The translations under genes and the position numbers were made by a program. The notes beneath the pieces are model-generated. The model was not told the DNA's origin, did no database searches, and saw nothing but the letters and a program-made list of their open reading frames with translations. Below are positions 43,999 through 52,638 of a stretch of 64,000 nucleotides of DNA, one piece after another; within the stretch, counting starts at the first letter, position 1, and every line of letters starts with the position of its first letter. This stretch comes from Spirosoma aureum (lineage in GTDB: Bacteria > Bacteroidota > Bacteroidia > Cytophagales > Spirosomataceae), in contig NZ_CP050063.1 in assembly GCF_011604685.1 (NCBI RefSeq), forward strand, positions 2,130,501 through 2,194,500, given 5' to 3'.

Positions 43999-45702
43999 GT
44001 GCAAACCCTTCAACAATTAGACTACTGGGCCATTGCTATTTATATGCTGCTGATGGCGGGCATCGGGCTGTTTCTGGGCAAGTTTGTCAAGAATATCGGC
44101 GATTATTTCAAAGGGGGCAATGCCATTCCGTGGGTGTCGGGAGCGATCAGCAACTTTATGACCAAGTTCAGTACGTTCATCTTCGTCGCCTATGCCGGAA
44201 TTGCGTACCAGCACGGTTTTGTTGCCCTGACCCTCATCTGGAGTACGGTGCTGCCTGCATTGCTGGGCGTGGTCATTTTTGCCAAACGCTGGCGCCGGGC
44301 GGGCATAATGACCCCTATGGAGTTTCTGGAAACCCGTTTCAACGCGCCGGTTCGTCAGACGTTTTCCTGGATGGGCGTACTCTTCAAGATTCTGGATAAC
44401 ATGGTGCGGTTGTATGCGCTCGGTCTGTTCGTCAAAGCCGCAACGGGTCTTTCGCTGGAAACCTCCATTCTGGCCTGTGGAATTATTGTCGCTTTATACA
44501 CCGTAGTAGGTGGTTTATGGGCGGTCGTGGTTACCGATGTGGTTCAATTCATTATCCTGATCGTTGCTACACTGATTCTGGTGCCGCTAACGATTCAGGC
44601 CGCTGGTGGACTGCCCCGGATGATCGCGACCATTCCGGAGCACTTTACCTGGTTTAACGGACCGAAAGGGATGCCGTTGTATCTGATGGTGTATTACCTG
44701 ATGATTCTGGTCAAATACAGCGGCAACTGGACGTTTATCCAGCGCTTTTATAGCGTTCGCGATGAGCGTGCGAGCCAGAAACAAGGGCTGTTGACCGCTG
44801 TTTTCTTCTTTTTGTTTCCGATCATTTTTCTATTCCCATCCATTGCCGCCAAAGCCCTGATTCCCAATCTGGAAAACCCGGAAATGGCTTACGTTAGCGT
44901 CTGCCTGAAGCTGTTGCCGGAAGGGATTATGGGCCTGATGGTAGCGGCCATGTTTGCGGCTACGATGTCTGTGCTGAGTGGCGAATACAACGTAACAGCG
45001 GGCGTTTTGACCCGCGATATTTACCAGCGACTGTTTAACGCGAATGCGGCCGACAAAGAAATGCTCTGGGTGGGTCGGTTGATGACCCTGGTATTGGGTG
45101 CACTGGTAACGATCGGGGCGTTGTATGTAGGTGGTTTTGGCGGGGCTTTTGAAGCCAATAAGCTGTTTACCGGGCTGTTTGCCATTCCAATGACGCTACC
45201 ACTGGTGCTGGGCATTGTCCTGAAACGCCCGCAACCCTGGGGGGCTTTGGCTACGTTGCTGGTAGGAATGGGATTGGGCCTCATTTTAAACACCATGCCC
45301 CAGGTATCGTGGGAATGGGCGACCCTTATTGAAATCATTGCCTGTGTGCTCGTTTTCCTGCTTTCGGGGGCGCTGATTTCCCCAACCGAGGGTTACCGTC
45401 AACGGGTCGAAACATTCTTCCGGCGGTTAAGTACGCCATTAACCGAAGCCGAGAAACCCACCGAAAATCCCGTATTCATGCAGATTATGAATCGATTGTA
45501 TGCAGTGGCCCTGGTTGTAACGGGGGCATTATTCATGGTGATGAGCTTGCCCTCCATTGATGAAACCAGTGGTCGTGTGGCTTTAGGTGCCGGACTTCTT
45601 TGCCTTTTACTTTCTGGATTAATGTGGTATCGAACCCGGAAAATAACGCCCTTTTCTGAGCCCGTTGAATTCAACAAAACCAAGCAAATTATTGAAAACT
45701 AA
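43999..45702 (+). CDS. Sodium:solute symporter (SSS family)
   Basis: This 567-residue inner-membrane protein has about 13-14 hydrophobic helices of the SSS fold. Examples are YWAIAIYMLLMAGIGLFLG, FIFVAYAGIAYQHG and VVVTDVVQFIILIVATLI. The start is GTG at 43999; no better ATG lies upstream. SSS carriers import sugars, uronates or other organic acids with Na+. In this operon it is the obvious inner-membrane importer for mono- or disaccharides released by the exported enzymes. Confidence 0.9.
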   Translation: MQTLQQLDYWAIAIYMLLMAGIGLFLGKFVKNIGDYFKGGNAIPWVSGAISNFMTKFSTFIFVAYAGIAYQHGFVALTLIWSTVLPALLGVVIFAKRWRRAGIMTPMEFLETRFNAPVRQTFSWMGVLFKILDNMVRLYALGLFVKAATGLSLETSILACGIIVALYTVVGGLWAVVVTDVVQFIILIVATLILVPLTIQAAGGLPRMIATIPEHFTWFNGPKGMPLYLMVYYLMILVKYSGNWTFIQRFYSVRDERASQKQGLLTAVFFFLFPIIFLFPSIAAKALIPNLENPEMAYVSVCLKLLPEGIMGLMVAAMFAATMSVLSGEYNVTAGVLTRDIYQRLFNANAADKEMLWVGRLMTLVLGALVTIGALYVGGFGGAFEANKLFTGLFAIPMTLPLVLGIVLKRPQPWGALATLLVGMGLGLILNTMPQVSWEWATLIEIIACVLVFLLSGALISPTEGYRQRVETFFRRLSTPLTEAEKPTENPVFMQIMNRLYAVALVVTGALFMVMSLPSIDETSGRVALGAGLLCLLLSGLMWYRTRKITPFSEPVEFNKTKQIIEN

Positions 45703-45711
45703 AATCCAGCT

Positions 45712-46413
45712 ATGAACAACCTTCAAGATAAAATTATTTTCATAACCGGTGCATCGGGGGGCATTGGTAAAGCGACGGCGCTGGCGCTGCTCGAAGAGGG
45801 GGCGAAGGTGTTTGACTTTAGCCGTACCCATCAACTGGCCGACGAAATCAGCCATGAAAGCCTGCGGTCATTTCGGGGCGATGTTAGCCAGGAAGCTGAC
45901 GTACAGGCAGGGTTTGCGGCTTGCATAGCTGCCTTCGGAAACGTCGATGTGCTGATTAACAACGCGGGTATTGGCCTCACAACGCCAGATCTGTCGGTAG
46001 CGGAACTTGATGCTTTTGAGCAAATGATGAACATCAATGTGCGGGGCGTTTTTCTGTGTAATCGGGAAGCCCTTAAGCTGATGAAACCCCGCCAGACCGG
46101 CCATATCGTAACGGTCATTTCTATGGGCGGTCAACGCACCAACCCCACGGCTCCCGTCTACTGCGCATCCAAGTTCGGCGCGCGCGGATTGAGCAGTGGC
46201 TTAGCCGATCAGGTATTGAAAGAGGGGATTCGGGTAACGGATGTGAATCCGGGTCCAACGGACAGCAACTACTGGGGCGACCGGAAAGTGGCCCGCGAGA
46301 AGTTTCTGAAGGTTGAGGACGTGGCTCGCGTCATTGTATTTGTGCTCAACCAACCAGAGTACATCATCATTCGGGAAATCAATTTTGATAACATGAAATT
46401 TCTGGCACAATAA
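45712..46413 (+). CDS. Short-chain dehydrogenase/reductase (SDR)
   Basis: This 233-residue cytosolic oxidoreductase has the Rossmann motif ITGASGGIGKATALAL (about 10-25). It has NNAGIG (about 84-89) and the active-site YCASK (about 149-153), after VTVISMGG. It likely interconverts a sugar or sugar-acid hydroxyl with a ketone using NAD(P). The stop and the ATG of the next gene overlap by one base (TAATG), so the two are co-translated. Confidence 0.9.
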   Translation: MNNLQDKIIFITGASGGIGKATALALLEEGAKVFDFSRTHQLADEISHESLRSFRGDVSQEADVQAGFAACIAAFGNVDVLINNAGIGLTTPDLSVAELDAFEQMMNINVRGVFLCNREALKLMKPRQTGHIVTVISMGGQRTNPTAPVYCASKFGARGLSSGLADQVLKEGIRVTDVNPGPTDSNYWGDRKVAREKFLKVEDVARVIVFVLNQPEYIIIREINFDNMKFLAQ

Positions 46414-47120
46414 TGAACTCGAACGGAAAACACCACATAGACAGGCAACTGCCCACTCCGCCTTTCCCAATTCCAGTATCGGAAATGCGGGAGCGCTATC
46501 TGCAACTCTACACCGGAGCCGTGAACGACGTATTGCGGTTCAACTATAAGATGCATTCTGCCAGCCTGCCATCCTGTTATGCTCCCCTTCGGGAGAAAAT
46601 GAAAATGGCGGGTATGGCTTTCACGGTTAAAGGTGGCCCTGATATTACGACCGATGGTGAATTTGAAATGCGGGCGCAAATGCTCGAAGATCTGCATGAA
46701 AATTCAGTTGTCGTTTGGGATTGTACGGGCGACACTGTAACCTCACAATGGGGTGAAGTGATGACGATGGCTGCCGTTCGGGCGGGTTGCCGGGGAGCAC
46801 TGGTCAACGGTATCCGGGATACGCAGGCGATTGTGGATCTTGACTTTCCGGTGTTCTATAAATACAAAACAAGTACAGGGATGCTCGGTCGGTTCCGGAT
46901 GTATTACTATCAGAAACCCATCCAGATTGGCGAAGTGATCATTCAGCCCGGCGACTGGGTATTTGGGGATATTGACGGGGCCATTGCGATTCCGCAGGCC
47001 ATCGCCTACGATGTGCTGGTCGCGGCCGAAAAGATCGTCTTTAAAGAAGCCGGTATCAAAGAAATGGTCGAGAGCGGCATGAAGCCAACGGATGTGGTCA
47101 AAAATGGTGGCTATTTCTGA
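46413..47120 (+). CDS. RraA-like aldolase/decarboxylase family protein
   Basis: This 235-residue protein is of the RraA/HMG-CHA aldolase fold. The signature GEVMTMAAVRAGCRGALVNG-IRDT (about 112-135) carries the Gly-rich loop and the Arg-Asp pair that bind the pyruvoyl part. Members cleave 4-hydroxy-2-oxo acids to pyruvate or decarboxylate oxaloacetate; RraA itself inhibits RNase E. In a catabolic operon the aldolase role is more likely. Its end and the next ATG overlap by one base. A second, distinct RraA-like gene is at 51893 in the opposing operon. Confidence 0.9.
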   Translation: MNSNGKHHIDRQLPTPPFPIPVSEMRERYLQLYTGAVNDVLRFNYKMHSASLPSCYAPLREKMKMAGMAFTVKGGPDITTDGEFEMRAQMLEDLHENSVVVWDCTGDTVTSQWGEVMTMAAVRAGCRGALVNGIRDTQAIVDLDFPVFYKYKTSTGMLGRFRMYYYQKPIQIGEVIIQPGDWVFGDIDGAIAIPQAIAYDVLVAAEKIVFKEAGIKEMVESGMKPTDVVKNGGYF

Positions 47121-49213
47121 TGGAGGCCGTTGAAACATCAAGTCTGTTCCTGACGGATGCCGAAAAAGAAGCCATCATAACGAGCCAGGACCCGGTGTTG
47201 CTCGCCTTTCGAGAGGCCCTGCGATTGCGGGTTACCAAGCGATTGCGCACAACTGGCCTTCAGGCTGAAAATCCCGTTTTGGGATGGTGGTATCCCTGTG
47301 CGGAACACTTGTCGGATGCCGCGATGCTGTATGCCCTTGAACCAACCGATACAGTGGCGACCTGGCTTCGCAATACGACGCTGCACATTGCCCGCCTGCC
47401 CACCTCCGACTGGGTGGGGCCGTGGTTTCGGGATCATACAAAACCGTTTACCGGGCACCTGGAAACAGCGCACATTTGCTGGGGAATGTCCGCCGTAGTA
47501 AGCCTGGCTCCTGATATTTTTACGGTCAGTGAACTAGCCGAACTTCGGGCGAATCTGTACGAAAAAGGCGTGGTATTATGCCGTCGCTGGCTTCGGAAAA
47601 ATAGTCATCTGGGCAATTGGCGGGGTATTATGGCGTCTGGTGCAGTCGTTGCATCGGCGGCTCTGGATAATGACGAATTGATCGCGGAGTTTACGCCCGA
47701 AGTGGCTCGAATGGCGCAGGCTTTTCAACCTGATGGTTCATACGGCGAGTCATTGCAGTATGGAAACTACCTGGCCAACGCCCTGATGCTGACCTACGAA
47801 TCGCTGATTCGGAAATACCCGGCCTATACCCGGCAACTGACTATTGATGCTTACGGGCGGGGAATGGCCTGGATGGCTCAAAGTATGCTGTATCGGAAAC
47901 CAATGGCTAATCGGAGTGAAGGCTCTGCTTCAGGATACTCTTGGGGAGAAGAACCAAGGGCCAGATCCGTAAACTTCAATGATTCGGCAGCTTTGTTTCG
48001 GCCTTCCGGCGACCTGCTACTCCATGTTGCTGCCCGATATGACGATCCTGCACAAGCTGGACTTGCCCGCTGGTTATTCCAGAAATATTACGAACCTTCC
48101 CCAACACAGGGACCGCATGATCTGGCAACATTTGGTATGCTCAACGACTGGGGTTTCCTGACGCTCCCCTTGCTGGCAAAAGCCTGTGCCCCCCTTTCTC
48201 CTTCAGTGGCTAAGTTGCCGCTGACGGTTAGCTATTCAAATGGGAATACCTTCGTGCGGGATGCCTGGGCTGGGAAATCAGTGCTGGCCATTCAGGCGGG
48301 TAATAATGATGGCGTATATGCTCCTGGTCACTTGCAGGGTGATCTAAACAGCTTTGTATTGGCTTATAATCAGGAACGGCTGCTGGTCGACCCAGGCCAT
48401 AGCTGTTACCGAAACCTGACTCATGGCCTGGAGAGTGCCAGTCAGACCCATAACACCTGTACGTTTCTGATCGAACAGGATACATTGGGCTTGCAGGAAG
48501 ATCTGGCAAAAATTAAACTGCTGGAACAACGAAATGTATTGTCCCGGCGAGTCATTCATGCCGATGGAACGTTGGGCATGCCGGTGGAGCGGGGAGGCCG
48601 TCTGGTGACTGTTCAGCGGAAAGGGGAGGTATCGCTGGTTATCTCGGAAGTTGCCAACGCTTACGGAAAACCCATTCAGGAGTTTACGAGGAGCTGGATT
48701 CAGGTGGGCGCACACGTTACGCTCGTGTTTGACCGAATTCGGGCCAGCGATCCCGTACGCACCGTCTGGAACTGGCTGATCAATAACCGGGATGGTCAAT
48801 CGGTCAGTCAGATCGAAGGCAATACCCTGACGATAGGCCGGCATCAGGCCGGGTTGAAGCTGTGGCATATGGGAGAGGCAACGCTGGCCGGACCGGTATA
48901 TGCCTTTCTGCATGATGCTTACCATCCCGAACCCGCCCAGCCAGGAGAGGGACGATCCGGCAGCGGTTTACTGTTTCGCCATACTGCTGCGAAAAAGGCG
49001 ACGTCTATCAGTGGACTGCATGTTATTGTGGCAGATGATGTGGCCGCTATCGATGGCTGGACGGTGACGAAAACAGAACAGACCTTGGAAATTAGTAAGC
49101 CTGACATAACCATTCATCTGTCCGGTACGTATGATGACACATTATCGCTCGCCCTGGAAAGTAATGGAACTATCTATTCAATCAGGGACTGCGAATTGAC
49201 AACCAACTTATGA
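47120..49213 (+). CDS. Heparinase-II/III-like polysaccharide lyase
   Basis: This 697-residue protein has an N-terminal (alpha/alpha) toroid (about 1-330) and a C-terminal anti-parallel beta-sheet part with the Hepar_II_III pattern. The pattern includes HLQGDLNSFVLAYNQERLL, VDPGHSCYRN and SQTHNTCTF. Such lyases cleave uronate-containing glycans by beta-elimination. It has no signal peptide, which is unusual for a lyase, so it probably acts in the cytosol on imported oligosaccharides. Candidate catalytic residues (His/Tyr/Asn in the toroid, near NSHLGNWRG and YGNYLANAL) are guesses. The next gene overlaps it by 4 bp. Confidence 0.85.
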   Translation: MEAVETSSLFLTDAEKEAIITSQDPVLLAFREALRLRVTKRLRTTGLQAENPVLGWWYPCAEHLSDAAMLYALEPTDTVATWLRNTTLHIARLPTSDWVGPWFRDHTKPFTGHLETAHICWGMSAVVSLAPDIFTVSELAELRANLYEKGVVLCRRWLRKNSHLGNWRGIMASGAVVASAALDNDELIAEFTPEVARMAQAFQPDGSYGESLQYGNYLANALMLTYESLIRKYPAYTRQLTIDAYGRGMAWMAQSMLYRKPMANRSEGSASGYSWGEEPRARSVNFNDSAALFRPSGDLLLHVAARYDDPAQAGLARWLFQKYYEPSPTQGPHDLATFGMLNDWGFLTLPLLAKACAPLSPSVAKLPLTVSYSNGNTFVRDAWAGKSVLAIQAGNNDGVYAPGHLQGDLNSFVLAYNQERLLVDPGHSCYRNLTHGLESASQTHNTCTFLIEQDTLGLQEDLAKIKLLEQRNVLSRRVIHADGTLGMPVERGGRLVTVQRKGEVSLVISEVANAYGKPIQEFTRSWIQVGAHVTLVFDRIRASDPVRTVWNWLINNRDGQSVSQIEGNTLTIGRHQAGLKLWHMGEATLAGPVYAFLHDAYHPEPAQPGEGRSGSGLLFRHTAAKKATSISGLHVIVADDVAAIDGWTVTKTEQTLEISKPDITIHLSGTYDDTLSLALESNGTIYSIRDCELTTNL

Positions 49214-49611
49214 CCGATTCTTTATTTCTGGGTGTAGACCATCCTGCTGTAGCCGCCAACGATGTGGAAGCGCTGGCCGATTGGTATTGCCGTGTATTGG
49301 GCTATCAACGCTGGTTTCGTCATCAAAAGCCAGTCTGGATGCTGTTAGCCCCCGACCAGACTCTGTTAGAAATTATGCCGAAAGACCAAACGGCCCGACC
49401 TGAGCGCACAACCTGGACACCCGGCTGGTCGCATGTGGCACTGCGGGTAACCAATATTGACAGCGCCATTGCCCATTTAAATGAACATGGCATTGTCTGG
49501 GGCGGTGAGTTGACGAATGCCATTGGCGGAGGTCGTGTCCGCAATTTTTTTGATCCGGATGGCAACATGCTTCAGATTCTGGAACGCCCCTTACCGATTC
49601 AATCCTATTAA
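49210..49611 (+). CDS. VOC family (glyoxalase-like) protein
   Basis: This 133-residue protein has a VOC fold: VDHPAVAANDVEALADWYCRVLGY with His near the start, a central WSHVALRV, and the terminal RNFFDPDGNMLQILERP bearing the Glu ligand. It is coupled by a 4-bp overlap to the lyase. In this operon it may isomerise or cleave an unsaturated or ketonic uronate product. That role is inferred from position only. Confidence 0.87.
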   Translation: MTDSLFLGVDHPAVAANDVEALADWYCRVLGYQRWFRHQKPVWMLLAPDQTLLEIMPKDQTARPERTTWTPGWSHVALRVTNIDSAIAHLNEHGIVWGGELTNAIGGGRVRNFFDPDGNMLQILERPLPIQSY

Positions 49612-49622
49612 CTCTTACTCCT

Positions 49623-50639
49623 ATGAAAGCGGCTTATTACACCGGAAATCAGCAGTTTATAGTCAAAGAAACCACCCCCGAACCACTAAATCCAGGTATG
49701 GTTCGGCTGAACGTCGCTTATTGTGGCGTTTGCGGAACGGATGTCCATATATATCATGGCAAAATGGATCAGCGGGTACGAATGCCTCAGGTTATTGGGC
49801 ATGAGGTTTCGGGTGAGATTGCGGAGATCGGAGCGGGGGTCACTGGCTGGCAGGTTGGTGATCGGGTGGCCGTTCGGCCTTTGCAGCCGGGCATCGAAGA
49901 TCCGTCTGACAATGGCCAGCGACACATCGGCAAGAACCTGAAATTTATTGGCATCGATACATCGGGTGGGATGCAGGCGTATTGGAATGTGCCTGCGTAT
50001 ACGCTTCACCGGTTGCCCGATAATTTATCCCTGCAACTGGGAGCACTTGCTGAACCGCTGGCTGTAGCTTGTCATGATGTTCGGATGAGCCAGTTGAAAT
50101 CGGGCGAAAACGCTGTCATTATTGGGGGTGGGCCAATTGGCCTGCTGATTGCATTAGTGGCCCGAAATAGAGGAGCCAACATCCTGATTTCAGAGCCAAA
50201 CCCGATCCGTCTGGCGTTGTGCCGGTCGTTGGCCATTCCGGCAGTTAATCCGCTGGACGATGATCTGGCGAAGGAAGTCGAAGTGTTTACCAATGGGGCA
50301 ATGGCTGATGTTGTCTTTGAGGTATCGGGCGTGGCCGCTGGCGTACAAACCATGACACAACTGGTTCGGGCGCGGGGGCGAATTGTGATGGTAGCGATTC
50401 ACAGTGAACCGAAAACGATCGATCTATTTCGCTTTTTCTGGCGGGAATTGCAACTCATCGGAGCACGCGTCTACGAACCGGAAGATTTCGACGAAGCGAT
50501 TGAACTGGCTGCGTCCGGAAAATTACCCCTTGATCAGCTTGTTACACAAATTTCGCCCCTGGACGAGATTCAGCGCGTATTTGAAACAATTGACAACAAT
50601 CCAGCCGGAATGAAATATTTGCTCAAATGTGCTGAATGA
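49623..50639 (+). CDS. Zinc-type medium-chain dehydrogenase lacking the structural Zn site
   Basis: This 338-residue MDR alcohol dehydrogenase has the catalytic zinc ligands Cys37 (YCGVCGTD), His60-Glu61 (VIGHEVSG) and a Glu in AEPLAVACH (about 143). The nucleotide motif VIIGGGPIGLLIAL follows. The lobe that usually holds four structural Cys is replaced by RPLQPGIEDPSDNGQRHIGKNL, with no Cys. It would oxidise a sugar or polyol with NAD(P), like sorbitol or threonine dehydrogenases. It is the last gene tightly packed in the operon; the next gene has its own promoter candidate. Confidence 0.9.
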   Translation: MKAAYYTGNQQFIVKETTPEPLNPGMVRLNVAYCGVCGTDVHIYHGKMDQRVRMPQVIGHEVSGEIAEIGAGVTGWQVGDRVAVRPLQPGIEDPSDNGQRHIGKNLKFIGIDTSGGMQAYWNVPAYTLHRLPDNLSLQLGALAEPLAVACHDVRMSQLKSGENAVIIGGGPIGLLIALVARNRGANILISEPNPIRLALCRSLAIPAVNPLDDDLAKEVEVFTNGAMADVVFEVSGVAAGVQTMTQLVRARGRIVMVAIHSEPKTIDLFRFFWRELQLIGARVYEPEDFDEAIELAASGKLPLDQLVTQISPLDEIQRVFETIDNNPAGMKYLLKCAE

Positions 50640-50726
50640 TAGCGGGCTCCCCGCTTTTATCGAGCTAACAATTAGTCGGCGATAGTGAAGGCCAGCAACA
50701 TCTGCTTAAATCAGTATTTTAAAACG

Positions 50727-50758
50727 TTTGTGGTTGTAATGGGGAGAAAATAGCTTTC
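50727..50758 (+). promoter_or_regulatory. Candidate Bacteroidota promoter before the DUF4886 gene
   Basis: TTTG at 50727-50730 and TAGCTTTC at 50751-50758 are 20 bp apart and match the -33 / -7 (TAnnTTTG) pattern with one mismatch. The ATG lies 50 nt downstream. This suggests that the last gene of the left operon can be transcribed separately. Confidence 0.45.
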
Positions 50759-50807
50759 TGCGCATTTATTTAGGTATACTGAAACTTTACGTCAGCCGTC
50801 TTTAAAA

Positions 50808-51785
50808 ATGATTTACCTCAGATACGTTAGAAAGAATCGAGCACTACTTTTCTTCCTGCTTTTTACTGTTGAAGCGGCCTTTTCGCAGCCCACATCATCA
50901 GCTGGCAATGGTGGAAAGCACCCCTTACGCTTATTTCTTATCGGAAATAGTTTTTCGCAAAATGCGACCAGATACCTGCCCCAGTTAAGCAAAGAAGGGG
51001 GGCATGATCTCGTCATTGGGCGCGCCGAAATTGGGGGTAGCTCGCTGCAAAGGCACTGGGATCATGCAGAAGCCGCCGAACAGAATCCGGATGACCCGAA
51101 AGGCAAACCATATGGAGGGAAATCCCTGAAGATGCTGTTGTCGGAAGGAGTCTGGGATGTCGTTACCATTCAGCAGGCTTCCATCCTTTCCGGTGATGTG
51201 GAAACCTATCGGCCCTACGCGCGAAAGCTGTATGAGTACGTCAAAAAACTACAGCCTAATGCTACGGTTGTTTTTCATCAGACCTGGGCATATCGAACTG
51301 ATTCAAAAGATTTTAGCCAGATTGCAGCCAGAGATTCTGCCCGGAGCGCAGAGCAAATGTGGGAAAAATCGAGAGCGGCTTATCACACTATGGCCAATGA
51401 ATTAGGCATTCCGATCATTCCGAATGGCGACGCGTTCTGGCGGATCAATTCGACGGCTAAATGGGCTTATCAAAAAGACAATGCGTTTAATTATCGTCAG
51501 CCGCAATCACCCGCCCTTCCCGACCAGACTCATTCCTTGCATATGGGCTATCGCTGGGATAAAGACAAACTGGCTTTTGACTCTCATCACGCAAATGAGG
51601 CTGGTTGTTACCTTGGCGCCCTGGTTTGGTACGGTTTCCTATTTGACGAATCGCCGGTTAAACTGACCTTTTGCCCTGAAGGAATTGCGCCAGATTTTGC
51701 GAAGCAGCTGCGAAAAACGGCCTGGTCAACAGTGAAAAAAGAACGAAAAACGTCGGCTTACGTACTGGCCGATGCCGAAAAGTAA
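50808..51785 (+). CDS. Exported DUF4886 (SGNH-like) protein
   Basis: This 325-residue protein has a signal peptide (about 1-27, after a short basic start MIYLRYVRKNR). It continues PLRLFLIGNSFSQNATRYLPQL, the DUF4886 opening with a GNS-type nucleophile motif of the SGNH fold. VVTIQQAS and the C-terminal DSHHANEAGCYLGALVW give the Asp-His pair. DUF4886 proteins are found in Bacteroidota glycan loci and may be esterases, but no activity is established here. It closes the left operon and is followed by the large palindrome. Confidence 0.87.
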   Translation: MIYLRYVRKNRALLFFLLFTVEAAFSQPTSSAGNGGKHPLRLFLIGNSFSQNATRYLPQLSKEGGHDLVIGRAEIGGSSLQRHWDHAEAAEQNPDDPKGKPYGGKSLKMLLSEGVWDVVTIQQASILSGDVETYRPYARKLYEYVKKLQPNATVVFHQTWAYRTDSKDFSQIAARDSARSAEQMWEKSRAAYHTMANELGIPIIPNGDAFWRINSTAKWAYQKDNAFNYRQPQSPALPDQTHSLHMGYRWDKDKLAFDSHHANEAGCYLGALVWYGFLFDESPVKLTFCPEGIAPDFAKQLRKTAWSTVKKERKTSAYVLADAEK

Positions 51786-51803
51786 CATCAAAGTTAAGGT
51801 TTT

Positions 51804-51880
51804 TTGTTCGAGCCCTGGGAATAAACCCCGTGCCACGGTTCAAAACCGTGGCACGGGGTTTATTCCCAGGGCTCGAACAA
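51804..51880. terminator. 37-bp perfect inverted repeat with 3-nt loop at the convergent junction
   Basis: Arms 51804-51840 and 51844-51880 are exactly complementary and only CAA separates them. It lies 18 bp after the DUF4886 stop and 12 bp before the stop of the opposing RraA gene, so it can serve as a bidirectional terminator. The + strand side ends in aacaacggg with little U. The inner 13 nt (51828-51840) are the same as in the 14156-14168 hairpin, so it may also be a member of a dispersed repeat family. Confidence 0.75.
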
Positions 51881-51892
51881 CGGGTGTTATCG

Positions 51893-52606
51893 TTAAAAAC
51901 GGCCAAATTCTTTATAGACATCAAAAGGATCTCGACCGGTAGCCATAGCCTGACGACTCTGCGATTCGCTGGCAAACCATTCTTCGGCCAGTTCCAGCAC
52001 TTGAATCGTCAGGTCCTGAGGAACCACGACAACGCCATCGTTATCACCGAAAATATAGTCGCCCGGATTTACTTTCAATAAACCATCCATCCCTTTAACG
52101 AAAATTGGAATCTGGTAATCAACGACCATGAATCGGCCGAATGCTTCGACTGGATTTCGAAACCGGCAGAATGTAGGGAAGTTCATGTCGATCAGATAGT
52201 TGGAGTCGCGGGTTGATCCGTCTATTACTGCTCCCACGCATCCATGAGCGGCCGCAGCCGTAGCCGAGATTTCACCAAAATGCCCACATGACATATCTCC
52301 CTGCGTATCCCGTATCTGCACAATGCCCGGCATCATACTTTTGAACATGCCCAACCGAATGTCGTGGACTTTCTCGTCGCGGCTGGGGGTGGCAATGCCG
52401 TGAGCCGTAAAAGCAGGGCCAGCGACTTTCATTACGTTGGTGAGTGGGTAAATGCCACTGGCCATGCATTGTTGATGATAACCAAGATGTTCGAGTGCGT
52501 CGGATACGAGTCCCGCATACAATCGGAGGTATCGGGTCTGAATTTCCTGCCAATCATAATTTACCTCTACTTTCCGAATAGGATACGAATTCGTGATAAC
52601 TTCCAT
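51893..52606 (-). CDS. RraA-like aldolase/decarboxylase family protein
   Basis: This 237-residue RraA-fold protein has the signature CGHFGEISATAAAAHGCVGA, followed by IDGSTRD with the Arg-Asp pair. It is clearly related to, but diverged from, the copy at 46413. It is the last gene of the right, leftward operon, 32 bp after the SMP-30 gene. The presence of one RraA-type gene at the end of the sugar-acid set in each operon suggests cleavage of a 4-hydroxy-2-oxo acid to pyruvate. Confidence 0.9.
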   Translation of the reverse strand: MEVITNSYPIRKVEVNYDWQEIQTRYLRLYAGLVSDALEHLGYHQQCMASGIYPLTNVMKVAGPAFTAHGIATPSRDEKVHDIRLGMFKSMMPGIVQIRDTQGDMSCGHFGEISATAAAAHGCVGAVIDGSTRDSNYLIDMNFPTFCRFRNPVEAFGRFMVVDYQIPIFVKGMDGLLKVNPGDYIFGDNDGVVVVPQDLTIQVLELAEEWFASESQSRQAMATGRDPFDVYKEFGRF

Positions 52607-52638
52607 ACTACCAGTTGTTTAGTGTGTTCTTAATCAGT

